A DNA stretch of 64,000 nucleotides from Phaeodactylum tricornutum CCAP 1055/1. Lineage: Eukaryota > Bacillariophyta > Bacillariophyceae > Surirellales > Neidiaceae. The position numbers and the translations under genes are program-made. Below, one piece after another: positions 54,324 to 62,960 of this stretch (positions are counted from its first letter, which is position 1; the number at the start of each line of letters is the position of its first letter). The stretch is from contig NC_011688.1 of the NCBI RefSeq assembly GCF_000150955.2, positions 558,001 to 622,000 of the forward strand. Direction: 5' to 3'. The notes under the pieces are model-generated. The model was not told the origin of the DNA. It made no database searches and saw only the letters and a list, made by a program, of their open reading frames with translations.

Positions 54324-55178
54324 CTAAAGATTTCGGTCCTTGTAAGATGGCGCTTCCTGAATCGTAAGTTCCAATAATTGCCCGGACTGGCCGTGGCTAC
54401 CAACACTTATTTTTAGATACGCGGCCAATAGTCGAGTCTCGGAATCAGCAAAATCATGATACGCTGGCTCGAAGGAATTGACGCCCGTATGCAGCACATA
54501 CTCACGAAAGTCCATACTACGGGTGCCAAGGGCGTGGTCGGCATTCTTCCCCGCTACCAAGGGGACCACCGAATTGTCTGCACAGTTCATGGCCACGACG
54601 GTGACCTGTAGACTTTGGAGAGCATCCTTCTGATAGCGGCGTAATGGCTGCATCCAGGAAAGCTTGTCCACCGATTGCTTGTTGTGGTATCGAAGAAATC
54701 GTGTAAACTCGAGACTTTCGTAGTCGACATCCGTCTGCTCCAAGCAAAAGTGCACAGATGACGACCTTGCCTCAATAAGATCTGGAGCCTGGGGTACAAT
54801 TTGCTCACGTAGTACCGTCGGTCCATGAGATATCCGGACGAAGTATACGAAAGGCCTGGGCCGGAAATAGGCTAAATTACAGGGAAGGCCGAGTGGCGCC
54901 TTTGTGAGCGCCGCCAAATAACGTGCACGGTACCAGGTTTGTACTTTGTTGCGCATTGGAACTATTCCTCGGTCTCGCTCCCAGTAGATTGCATTGCTGG
55001 CACCGCCATATAGGTGCTTTTCTACTACGTTGGCCCATATGTGATCGAGTCTGGCGCTTTGTACCAGAAGAGCACGACAACACTGTTCCAGATTGCTCAA
55101 ATCATGCGGATTTAAAAATTCCAAAATGCAGGAAGTTAGGCAGTCGGAGAGGTTGAACAGCTGACTCACTGTCGGCAT
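54324..55178 (-). CDS. F-box-like protein
   Basis: The 284-residue product begins at an ATG at 55178; TTG at 55208 is the only earlier candidate. Residues 5-50 form an F-box-like motif: LFNLSDCLTSCILEFLNPHD, then LSNLEQCCRALLVQSARL and HIWANVV. F-box proteins present substrates to SCF ubiquitin ligases. The remaining 230 residues are not a known substrate domain: no LRR, kelch or WD repeats are visible. It is convergent with the SNARE-like gene. The CTAATGTAAAT element sits 9-19 bp before the ATG. Confidence 0.7.
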   Translation of the reverse strand: MPTVSQLFNLSDCLTSCILEFLNPHDLSNLEQCCRALLVQSARLDHIWANVVEKHLYGGASNAIYWERDRGIVPMRNKVQTWYRARYLAALTKAPLGLPCNLAYFRPRPFVYFVRISHGPTVLREQIVPQAPDLIEARSSSVHFCLEQTDVDYESLEFTRFLRYHNKQSVDKLSWMQPLRRYQKDALQSLQVTVVAMNCADNSVVPLVAGKNADHALGTRSMDFREYVLHTGVNSFEPAYHDFADSETRLLAAYLKISVGSHGQSGQLLELTIQEAPSYKDRNL

Positions 55179-55186
55179 ATTCCTCT

Positions 55187-55197
55187 CTAATGTAAAT
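55187..55197 (-). promoter_or_regulatory. TTTACATTAG motif before a start codon
   Basis: On the coding strand ATTTACATTAG ends 9 bp before the F-box gene ATG. The identical 11-mer occurs at 62471-62481. Confidence 0.28.
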
Positions 55198-55310
55198 ATC
55201 TTGGGCAACGATTTTGAATGAAAAAAAATGTGAATTCGTTTTGTTATTGATTGCTTGTAAGAAAAGCCAACAGAATAGATGTAGTCGAGCGGCCTATGCA
55301 GTATTGATCA

Positions 55311-55682
55311 TCAGATACCTAATTCTGCCACCTCGTATACTTGCCATGAATGATAGCGTATACTGGTCTCCATGACAGATTCGATCGTGCTTACTAATTC
55401 AATTTTGTCTATGGCACAGAGCAGGATTGGTCTTTTCGAAATACTAGCTTTGCGGACCAGGTCAATCGGATGCACCTTCCTTTTATGAGGAGGTCCGAAA
55501 CAATTGTAGCCATTGGACGCCTCCACACGATGTCCTTTCAAAATAACATCCAACTCTTCCTCTACCCACTCCCCTGTCCCTGTTGTAAAAGTATACAGTC
55601 CGGCGGACGATTCGGGGACTTTGTCCTCAAGGGCATCGAGGCTATCGATGTTGCCACGAGTCCGATTCTTTCGCACAAACAC
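55311..55682 (-). CDS. Hypothetical ORF without ATG, possibly a 3' exon or remnant
   Basis: A 123-codon frame has even composition and conserved-looking blocks (RPILLCAIDKIELV, TSIRYHSWQVYEV). The frame is open up to 55784 but has no ATG in its first part; 55682 is GTG. It may be the last exon of a gene whose start I cannot find, or a remnant. It lies just downstream of the GT90 gene on the same strand. I recognise no family. Confidence 0.3.
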   Translation of the reverse strand: MFVRKNRTRGNIDSLDALEDKVPESSAGLYTFTTGTGEWVEEELDVILKGHRVEASNGYNCFGPPHKRKVHPIDLVRKASISKRPILLCAIDKIELVSTIESVMETSIRYHSWQVYEVAELGI

Positions 55683-55815
55683 GTCAGGTAGTGTCTTTTG
55701 AGAAATCAGTAGGCTTTCTCTTTGCTGTGCTATAACACTGAATACTCGCCGGTCGCAAAAAAGAACTCCCGTGTTGTTTCTAATTCAAGATTTTGCGTAA
55801 AGTAAAGTCGAAACG

Positions 55816-57477
55816 TCAGCCGTTTCTCCAAGGCCGAAATAGTCCGATGTAACGCTGCATCATCTCGTCATCGATTTGAGCGTTGTCAGCGTTGGCGTCT
55901 GCGTGAAGCAGCAAGTCCGTGATCCATAAAGAACCCCTTCGTGCTATCATACGGGATTCCTCGTCGTGATCCAGCACCCACTGCATCTGCGTTTCCACAT
56001 CGTCCAGGTCCGACGCCAGCGGAACAAAATGTATGTAAGGCTGCAGCAATTCCTCCATTGCCCAGCTTGTGACCGTAGGCCTTGGCATGAGTACCACTGA
56101 GTTGGACAGCAATGCCCATTTTAATCCCGACGCCACATCGTTGCCCTCCACCATTATGATAGCCTTGTACGATAGCATTTTGGCATAACCAAATTCGGAC
56201 CCGCCAATAGTGGTCGCGCTGTCCACCGTCAGACTTGGAAGGCGATGGTGCGGAAAAGCGGTCAATTTGGCATTCACCAGGGTAGAATTTACGTACGCCA
56301 AGACCATACGGCATCTAGGCATTCGCTGGCATTTTTGCAATTCCGAAAGCCCAGCGGGAAGCTGAGGACCCGTCAGTGCTCCACGAAAGACGGCCGCATT
56401 CCGTTTCTCACTCCATGGTCTATCGTACTGAGCTAGCGTTTCTAGACCACGATAGTGTCGATCAGCAGCCAATTTGAACAAAATTGGAGGCAAGCCATGC
56501 GCGTGCATTGATCGGGGTCCCGATTGACACGGCGGAAGCGTCCCGGACAAAAGATGGCCCCACGATTGATTAGCGACTAAACGAAACTTTTTGAAATGTG
56601 GAATGGAGACAAATTTGTCGTCGCCACCATCGTACGGCTGTTTCGAAGGTAGCACGTCTCCGACTTGAACCAGCAGCGGAACGCTTGTTTCGTTTCGCCC
56701 CTGGTACCTTCTGTGTAGCGGTACTAAAGTCTCCAAAAGTTCTGGGCAATACATGTTCCGAAGGCTCGGTTTGGGATGAGACTGGGCACATGCATATAAA
56801 TTTGCCTCACTTGGGCTAAAAATTGTGCCTCCACGGATGATATCATCCACCACCATGCGAATGGTATGGGGGTACTTTTTGTTTGCGAGGAAATGTATGG
56901 ATTCTTTCGCTGTCGGCTTGGATATTGGCCCTTCGATTTCCAGGACGCTTGTAGCGTTCAAGCCCGTCTCAACCACAGTCGAAGCTCGATGAAAAACTCG
57001 ACGATAGTGCACCCAATCGTCCTCGTTTTCGGAACAGCTAGGAGTGTACCAGCTCGCCATATAAAAACGGACCCGTTCCTGGACGGACGGGAACCGTTGG
57101 GAACGACCTTTGGGAGAAAGATCGCCAAGGATCAAGTCAGCATCTTTCCAGGAGACGGTAGCAATTTTTGTAATTGGGTTCGAAACCCTTTTAAGCCTTG
57201 CAGAAGACCGTTGTTGAAATGATATACTCGAGATTTCTGGTCGATGCCATGGCGCTCCTGGTTCTGCCGCAACGGAAAACATTTTCTTTTGGCATTCTGC
57301 CGTAACGTTAGTGGAAATTTTGGCCAGTAGCGGCATCCCGAATCGTATTTCTTTCTCCATAGATACCTCCTTCAGGCCGGTGAATAATGTCACGGATGTG
57401 TGGAGGTAAAAGACTACCACCGGACTCAGCAAGGGCAACGGTATCGCTGAGCGTACAGGGATCTTCCAACGAAACAT
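55816..57477 (-). CDS. Glycosyltransferase family 90 (CAP10-like) protein
   Basis: The 553-residue product starts at an ATG at 57477. A hydrophobic N-terminal segment (about 11-32, AIPLPLLSPVVVFYLHTSVT) looks like a signal anchor, giving a type II Golgi protein. The C-terminal half matches the CAP10/GT90 fold: YDRPWSEKRNAAVFRGALTG (about 349), YAKMLSYKAIIMVEGND, SGLKWALLSNSVVLM (about 434-462), YIHFVPLASDL and MIARRG. GT90 enzymes transfer xylose, glucose or related sugars to proteins or glycans; the donor and acceptor here are unknown. TTAACTGTAAA lies about 270 bp upstream. Confidence 0.8.
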   Translation of the reverse strand: MFRWKIPVRSAIPLPLLSPVVVFYLHTSVTLFTGLKEVSMEKEIRFGMPLLAKISTNVTAECQKKMFSVAAEPGAPWHRPEISSISFQQRSSARLKRVSNPITKIATVSWKDADLILGDLSPKGRSQRFPSVQERVRFYMASWYTPSCSENEDDWVHYRRVFHRASTVVETGLNATSVLEIEGPISKPTAKESIHFLANKKYPHTIRMVVDDIIRGGTIFSPSEANLYACAQSHPKPSLRNMYCPELLETLVPLHRRYQGRNETSVPLLVQVGDVLPSKQPYDGGDDKFVSIPHFKKFRLVANQSWGHLLSGTLPPCQSGPRSMHAHGLPPILFKLAADRHYRGLETLAQYDRPWSEKRNAAVFRGALTGPQLPAGLSELQKCQRMPRCRMVLAYVNSTLVNAKLTAFPHHRLPSLTVDSATTIGGSEFGYAKMLSYKAIIMVEGNDVASGLKWALLSNSVVLMPRPTVTSWAMEELLQPYIHFVPLASDLDDVETQMQWVLDHDEESRMIARRGSLWITDLLLHADANADNAQIDDEMMQRYIGLFRPWRNG

Positions 57478-57744
57478 GTTGCTCCCACGCCGCCCGGAGG
57501 CTGCACGACTAGTCGAACGGCTTTAGCAAAACAGAGCTTCGTCAATGTGTTGGTTTCATCATTCTATGCAGGGAGAATCGTGCACACATTCGATCCGGGC
57601 TTTCCAAAAAGAGTCGATAGATAAAAGCAAGAAAGTAATTTGTTTCGTAGTGGGAGGGAAATTTTGGATTTCACAGTCATTGTCAAGAGGACGCAGTGGA
57701 ATCGACTCCCCATCAAGATATTTCAAAAAATGCCAATTTTAAAC

Positions 57745-57755
57745 TTAACTGTAAA
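57745..57755 (-). promoter_or_regulatory. TTAACTGTAAA motif
   Basis: This is TTTACAGTTAA on the GT90 coding strand, about 270 bp upstream of its ATG. The same 11-mer is at 59724-59734. Confidence 0.3.
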
Positions 57756-57982
57756 TAAAAGTGTTAGAGTCTGTGACACTGCACAAGACCGGTGGGAGCG
57801 TAGACTATTGACTGCCAAGTATAGATACAAGCTATTGGACCATAACTACGAGAGTATCAACAGTGGGTCAGAGCATTGATCTGCATTGCAAAATAAAATG
57901 CTCTTGTGACGTGATTCTTTTCAAAGAGAAGGTAGAAATATCTCACCCGGTCGGCCTCCTTCCGCCAGCTTACTCTTGAGTG

Positions 57983-57995
57983 TTTTACAGTCAAG
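57983..57995 (+). promoter_or_regulatory. TTTTACAGTCAAG motif before a start codon
   Basis: It lies 15 bp upstream of the ATG at 58011. In this orientation it could also be a 3' splice site of a 5' UTR intron. Confidence 0.3.
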
Positions 57996-58010
57996 CTACA
58001 TATCGTCGAC

Positions 58011-58241
58011 ATGTTAGGCCGGCCGTCTTCGCCCTCAAGACATTGTGTAGCGGTACACGAACGCCAGGCAAACGAGGGCCCAAATCATCAAGAACAGCCT
58101 CTTTTCTTTCGAACCCAAAACGACGACCACCCCGAAGTCCAGCCTTCTGCCGCGTCGAAATCGGAAGCAGCGCGTCGAGCCTACATTCCACAAAAACTGG
58201 AAAAGGTGCTGGAAGAGATGCAGACTAGGATCTTCCTGTAA
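58011..58241 (+). CDS. Small hypothetical protein, 76 residues
   Basis: This is a short hydrophilic protein without a recognised domain; the last 25 residues (RRAYIPQKLEKVLEEMQTRI) form a likely helix. Support comes from the ATG just downstream of a TTTACAGTCAAG element. Overlapping frames at 57980-58228 (+) and 57991-58191 (-) compete, so the call is tentative. Confidence 0.4.
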   Translation: MLGRPSSPSRHCVAVHERQANEGPNHQEQPLFFRTQNDDHPEVQPSAASKSEAARRAYIPQKLEKVLEEMQTRIFL

Positions 58242-58323
58242 TGGAAATCATTTGCTGTTCGTCCAGTCAATGCTTCCAACTTTTCCTCCATCTTCGACCG
58301 TCGACGTTAGGATATAGTTATGG

Positions 58324-58731
58324 TCATTTCTTGGGCGGCGCCGAACTCTTCTTGACGGGATGTTTGCGAATTGGCGGAGCTCGCTTGCGGCGCAGTCGCA
58401 CGTTGTCTGCTGCGCCGGTCGAAATGGATTTCTTCCCTTTGGACCCTTTGGCTTTGGGCTGGCTTATTTCGGCCTTGAGGCGACCGACGATGCATTCGTT
58501 CTGCCCAGAAAATTCCCGCAAAGTGTCCACGAAAGCCAAAGCTCCGTCAAATGATAGAAATGAAAGAAAGCAGTAGGACGATCCATTTCTGGTCTGTTTG
58601 AGAATGGTCGAGCCTTCGCCGGCCCACGTCGTATCAGAATGTAAAATGAACTTCAGTTTTCCTTCGATAGATTCAACCGAAGTATCTTCTTGCGTCGGCC
58701 AGCCAGATACATAAACCTGGGTCCAAGACAT
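58324..58731 (-). CDS. Small RRM-like protein with basic tail
   Basis: A 135-residue product starting at an ATG at 58731. The first 90 residues have an RRM-like order of strands and helices: TQVYVSGWP, then a helix, GSSYCFLSFLSFDGALAFVD, then CIVGRLKAEIS. True RNP aromatic signatures are weak. The last 45 residues are rich in Lys, Arg and Pro (KGSKGKKS, RLRRKRAPPIRKHPVKK), suiting nucleic-acid binding or nuclear location. Function is not known; RNA binding is an inference. Confidence 0.6.
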   Translation of the reverse strand: MSWTQVYVSGWPTQEDTSVESIEGKLKFILHSDTTWAGEGSTILKQTRNGSSYCFLSFLSFDGALAFVDTLREFSGQNECIVGRLKAEISQPKAKGSKGKKSISTGAADNVRLRRKRAPPIRKHPVKKSSAPPKK

Positions 58732-59171
58732 TCACTGCCTGGATAGCTTGTAGATCTGGCAGAATAGCTTAATACACCCTTAAAGGGCAGGTAGATCGCG
58801 AAGTACTTTTTGCGAAGGTGTGAGCATGGTCACAAAATGTCGAGAGATTAATCGGTTATGAGTTATGGTTTGCAACGTGAAAGAAACTGCCAACCGCCTA
58901 CCCAAAGGATACAATGAGCTTAGTCTGTACCATATGCATTGACAGTAGCAGTAACTTAATTTTTTTTGTTAGTATGATGTAAATCTAGCCCAATCCTGCA
59001 GTAAATGATCCCTATAGAAACAATGCACTATGGCTCATTGAGACTACGTGGTCGCTTACAAAAAAGTACAGAGCTTGTCCGTCTCTTTTTCGGTTTCGTC
59101 TAATGGAAGGGAATGGTGAGTGGAGCCGCTTGTACGACATTCTTCAAAGATAGTAATTTAACTCAGGACAA
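58732..59171. other. Intergenic with no supported gene
   Basis: About 440 bp, AT-rich, upstream of the RRM-like gene. No motif or gene was seen. Confidence 0.4.
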
Positions 59172-59708
59172 CTAAAGAGAAATCGGTTTTGAGTCACGGC
59201 ATGCCTTGGGGAGGTTGATATGGACTTGCTCAGATGTATCCAACTTGTTGGTCAACAGTAATCGAAGCCGGGCGCATTCTGCATCATCAATAATCGGATC
59301 CTGACGCCAGTTGCTGACATGGTGTTTGTTATTGCGAGTCAGGCGACGAGCCATGCGGGGCATAAGCCACGAATTGCGATAAAGCTGAGCGTCTTTGCCT
59401 TCAAATTTGTTCTCTCCCGGAATCGTAAAGTTGTCCTCCAAATCATTACGGTTCATAGCGTAACATCCGGAGAGAGTCTTGATGCCGAGAATGTCGTTCA
59501 GGATCATGCACTCGTCTTTGGAAACGTGCTTTTCTATTTTATAACAATGATAGATATGTGAGAAAAGTAGAGCCAATTCTCTAGGGTGAGAAAAGCGGCC
59601 ATCTGATCAATCGGGTCCAGGTAGAAATCGTAAGGAAAAGATACCTTTCTCAAAAGATCTCAGCCTCACAGCACGACGAGCAGTTGCGATAGGAGCCTGC
59701 TTTGCCAT
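59172..59708 (-). CDS. Small hypothetical protein, probable two exons
   Basis: The exon at 59533-59172 encodes NDILGIKTLSGCYAMNRNDL, NSWLMPRMARRLTRN and more, without a usable ATG. An upstream exon, 59708-59645, starting MAKQAPIATARRAVRLRSFE, joins it in frame across a 111 bp GT-AG intron, giving 141 residues. A second acceptor about 45 bp earlier also keeps the frame. The Arg-rich N-terminus could be a mitochondrial presequence. I recognise no family. The element TTTACAGTTAA lies 16 bp before the ATG. Confidence 0.55.
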
Positions 59709-59723
59709 AGAGACAGAAACGGA

Positions 59724-59734
59724 TTAACTGTAAA
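59724..59734 (-). promoter_or_regulatory. TTAACTGTAAA motif before a start codon
   Basis: On the coding strand TTTACAGTTAA ends 16 bp before the ATG at 59708; identical to 57745-57755. It could be a promoter element or a 5' UTR splice acceptor. Confidence 0.32.
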
Positions 59735-59805
59735 CATACCGCCCATGTCTTTCATAGATGCGAGGGAAAATTTCAGAGGAAGATCTTTCAAAATTGATGC
59801 TTACA

Positions 59806-60021
59806 TTAGTGAAAGCGAGCTTTTAAACGACGAAAAGGCTTGATCATTTCGTAGTACATTGATTTCGCTTTCATGGGACTGGTGTCAAAGAGCGGTGTAG
59901 ACGGGGTTCCCCATCTCCTATTTATGCTTCGCGATGCGCCTTGCCTTCTGGAGCGGTATCGATAGGGTTCCACCATTTTGCTTTCAATGATCATCGTAGA
60001 AGGCCATCTTGACTCCACCAT
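59806..60021 (-). CDS. Small basic hypothetical ORF, 71 residues
   Basis: Starts at an ATG at 60021 and reads MVESRWPSTMIIESKMVEPY, with many Arg/Lys residues, ending RRLKARFH. No family is recognised. It may be a small organellar protein or a first exon of the next gene: GTAAGC follows its stop directly, as a splice donor would. Confidence 0.3.
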   Translation of the reverse strand: MVESRWPSTMIIESKMVEPYRYRSRRQGASRSINRRWGTPSTPLFDTSPMKAKSMYYEMIKPFRRLKARFH

Positions 60022-60415
60022 CTGCTTCTTGTCGGAGAGAACATGTGTATATTGCCATTATGTAGCCATTTGTTCACCCTAGCTAGATTATAGGGCAGAA
60101 AATTTATGAGTGTTTCGTTGCTCTGCTTCGTTTGTGCGTTTTACATCAGCGTGAATTGGCGTGGGAAGGACAGGGGAGTTACGATAGCTTTACATTGTAT
60201 ACCGCTAACATTTGGCTTGAGAAACAAAGTTACATTACAGTTCAAAAAAATACCGAAAGGTTTTCGCTGTGTCTTCTAAGCTGCTGAGTGTGAGTCCCTA
60301 TCTGCAAAAATTGAAAAGTATCGATCGACACAGTACAGTTCAAAAAGTGTGGCCTCTATTCTGCTGGCGTTTCGAAAGAAGCCGCATGCGGAGCCGATGA
60401 AGTGAAGAAGTGAAC
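60022..60415. other. Intergenic with no supported gene
   Basis: About 390 bp with no domain-bearing ORF or clear motif. Confidence 0.4.
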
Positions 60416-60958
60416 TCAGCTTCCCAGGACAAGTGTATCTTGAAAGTAATCAAGGATTTCCATCTCCACTCCGAGCTCGCACAGGTCGCTCTGAACGGCG
60501 CCAGACCGGTGTATCGATGTCATAGCTGGACTGTTGGCTTGCTTTTCTATACGGTTCCAAATATTCTCCGAATGAGCATTATTCGCCTTTGTGTCATTTG
60601 AACGGGCTCTCTTATTGTATCGTAGCTGATCTATTGTCACGGTCGAACTAGCATCGACAGGAGCGCCACTCATAGATGATTCTTTGAATACATCTGGCAG
60701 GTCGTCTTCGGAGTCCCATTCGATGATGGGGAAGTCTTCGTTGAATGAATCTACATCCATGCCAACGTAAAATTGACGCGGTATTTTCCTCACATTCTTT
60801 TTTCGTGGAATGCGGATCGTTCCGTGGGGCTTCTTCGTCATTTCTCGGTGCACGTGTTCTCGCTGACTGTGACACAATTTTCGGATCCTGATCTTCTTCT
60901 CCAAAGCATCTGTAGCACAATGCATTTTGAGTGATATTTGTCCATTGCAACACATCAT
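60416..60958 (-). CDS. Hypothetical acidic/basic protein, 180 residues
   Basis: Begins at an ATG at 60958. The N-terminal 70 residues are basic (TKKPHGTIRIPRKKNVRKIP) and the middle is acidic (FNEDFPIIEWDSEDDLPDVF), followed by a hydrophilic tail ending MEILDYFQDTLVLGS. No domain is recognised. A second frame at 60648-61055 reads MKRKYDDDVLQWTNITQNAL and could be an alternative N-terminus joined by an intron, so the start is unsure. Confidence 0.45.
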   Translation of the reverse strand: MMCCNGQISLKMHCATDALEKKIRIRKLCHSQREHVHREMTKKPHGTIRIPRKKNVRKIPRQFYVGMDVDSFNEDFPIIEWDSEDDLPDVFKESSMSGAPVDASSTVTIDQLRYNKRARSNDTKANNAHSENIWNRIEKQANSPAMTSIHRSGAVQSDLCELGVEMEILDYFQDTLVLGS

Positions 60959-61470
60959 CGTCGTATTTTCTTTTCATAATTTTGCTTCTAGACAACGGAA
61001 TGATTTGTGACTTACGAGTGTTCGAATGCTTCGTTTTGAAGATGTGGGACTGCAACGTGTTTTATATAGCCCCCGTATGGCAGCTTTTTGTCTCACTGTC
61101 AGCTGTTCAAATGAGAAGCCTTACTGCTTTAAGTAGCATTCCTAGTGACAGACAAAAAATCTCATTGTGCACTTTTTGGCTAGCTTCAATTCTGCAGCAG
61201 CTGCACAGCCCAGATGCTCTTCAGATACCTGGAAATATATATAGGTAGATCCTGCGCAGAATGCAGCGATAAGTCCGACGATACGACACTTGGCTCTGTC
61301 ATTGCTTCCTCGGCGTTCTCTTTTCTTTTGCTAACTAGGTAGCCATATTCATGTCAGATCACCGTCTAAGACGACGTGTCAAAGCTGAGGGTACAACGGG
61401 GACTCCAATGTAAACTAAATCTTTTCGTTTTCGATTCGCGCATTTTTCGTTGGTGGATCAGAAGCAATGT
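60959..61470. other. Intergenic with no supported gene
   Basis: About 510 bp. The plus-strand frame at 60931-61248 is antisense to the unsure N-terminus of the previous gene and has no features. Confidence 0.4.
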
Positions 61471-62256
61471 TCAGCTTTCTTCTTGACGCTCCTTCGCAAT
61501 AATTTCCTCGAGTTCTCGCAAAGTGTATTCGCTTCGGGATTGGATTGCTGCGACTTCGTCGGCATGTCCCAGCAACCTTGCCATAATCCGACTGGGCCGC
61601 GAATACTCCGCGAACTGGGTCGCCCAGGAAGTTGCGGTGTTCGTGTCACGGCGGTTCTGCTTGGCCATTTCTTTCCGCAAATCCCGTACTTGATCCAAAG
61701 CTTCGTGCCGAGCCGCCCAGTGTGATTTACTTGCCCAGTGTTCGAGTCCCCGGCATGTAGTGTCGCAGGCTGACCACGATACGAGCGCTTTGGCGTGGGA
61801 AGCTACCACTTCGTGTTGCTGCAGTAACTCCGCCAATTCGCATTCTTCCGTGGTGAGAGCAATATAGTGCGCCGTGCGATACCCCTGATCTATTCCTTGG
61901 CGAGTCCCACCAGCCGATGCTTCCAAACGGACATCGTAAGCGGTCGTCTTGGCGTACGTTCGAATACGTGCAAACTCGTTCGGGCGCCACCAGAGTGTCG
62001 AGAGCTCTCGCGAGGAAAATTCGGCCACCGTAGGAATGTACGTCACGATCGTTGCGATTTCTTCCGCGAACGTGAGATGCCTCGCTGCGTCCGGAGTTCC
62101 AAACGCGCTTCGTGGACGACAACGGCGGCGGAAACTGGAACGCGAGGGAAGGGCGTTGTTGTGACGGGACGCGGACGGTGAGATTTTGAGGCGGCGGAAA
62201 TCGGCACCCACTGTTTCGTGCGTTGTCTCGGAACCGTCCGAGATCGGAATCACCAT
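61471..62256 (-). CDS. WW/RGLE family protein, second member
   Basis: This 261-residue paralogue of the protein at 39438-40487 shows the same ordered blocks: LTFAEEIATIVTYIP, then STLWWRPNEFARIR (W89-W90), CRGLEHWASKSHWAARHEA (about 168-186) and EYSRPSRIMARLLGHADEVAAI. The charged tail, REYTLRELEEIIAKERQEES-like, is a probable helix. The first 55 residues are basic and disordered (FRRRCRPRS). No membrane or signal segment is seen. The start at 62256 (context CCATGG on the other strand) is the first ATG. Function is unknown. Confidence 0.72.
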   Translation of the reverse strand: MVIPISDGSETTHETVGADFRRLKISPSASRHNNALPSRSSFRRRCRPRSAFGTPDAARHLTFAEEIATIVTYIPTVAEFSSRELSTLWWRPNEFARIRTYAKTTAYDVRLEASAGGTRQGIDQGYRTAHYIALTTEECELAELLQQHEVVASHAKALVSWSACDTTCRGLEHWASKSHWAARHEALDQVRDLRKEMAKQNRRDTNTATSWATQFAEYSRPSRIMARLLGHADEVAAIQSRSEYTLRELEEIIAKERQEES

Positions 62257-62960
62257 GGTCTTTTTGATCTACAGTGAGCAAGAAGATGACACGCAGAGCA
62301 ATGTAGACCAACAGCCACACGGAAAAAAGGGGAGTAAAAACGTTTTTCTGGTGCGGAAGAAATATTTCCCCGTTCTGATAAGTTAGCCGAATGGTGTGCC
62401 TCGAATTGTCGTGCCGTAGTCGTCCACACAGAGGCGATTCCTTTGTCAGGGCGCAATTACACGGCATCTCCTAATGTAAATCGTCCAATTCCCGGGGTTT
62501 GGTACCAATGCGAGGCATTACCATAATTACATTTTTATATGTCGCCGGTGAATAATCTTGTAGACACTACAATTCACGTGTCAAGTTCGAGCATAGTATG
62601 AATCACGTTCGGACAACTATTTAACAGAAAAATTAGCAAGATAGAGCGTTCCCGCGGAATCACTGGCACTGTCAACAACGAAAGCGGTATGGGCCGATAC
62701 AATATAGAAGTCTCGTCAGTAGTAGGGGAAGGGTTGCCCTTCGCACACACTCGTACTTTCTGCTGGAATTTCGAAGGGTTTTCGACCCTGCGAATTCTCG
62801 TTGTCTTGCGCTGTCAAAAGATGATTTGACACTCATCTTTTCTCGCTCGTACATTCCCAACACGACTACCGTATTCCATGGCCTCGTTTGTCAGCGATCG
62901 CATCCCACAGAGCAGCTCTTGCGTTTGCTGAACCGAGAAAAAAGAACATCATAAGTCAAC
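62257..62960. other. Divergent promoter region, WW/RGLE gene and HGD
   Basis: About 700 bp between two diverging genes. CTAATGTAAAT is at 62471-62481. A minus-strand ORF (61727-62467) overlaps the WW/RGLE gene in another frame and is rejected. Confidence 0.45.
62471..62481 (-). promoter_or_regulatory. CTAATGTAAAT motif
   Basis: About 215 bp upstream of the WW/RGLE gene ATG at 62256; identical to 55187-55197. Confidence 0.27.

Larger units (their letters stand above)
57478..58010. other. Divergent promoter region
   Basis: About 530 bp between the GT90 gene (-) and the small gene at 58011 (+). It contains one copy of the recurrent motif near each gene, at 57745-57755 and 57983-57995. No gene is seen. 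Confidence 0.45.

Noticed and set aside
61727-62467. 246-codon minus-strand ORF overlapping the WW/RGLE gene
   Set aside because: It is a different frame of a region whose family blocks support the 61471-62256 frame.
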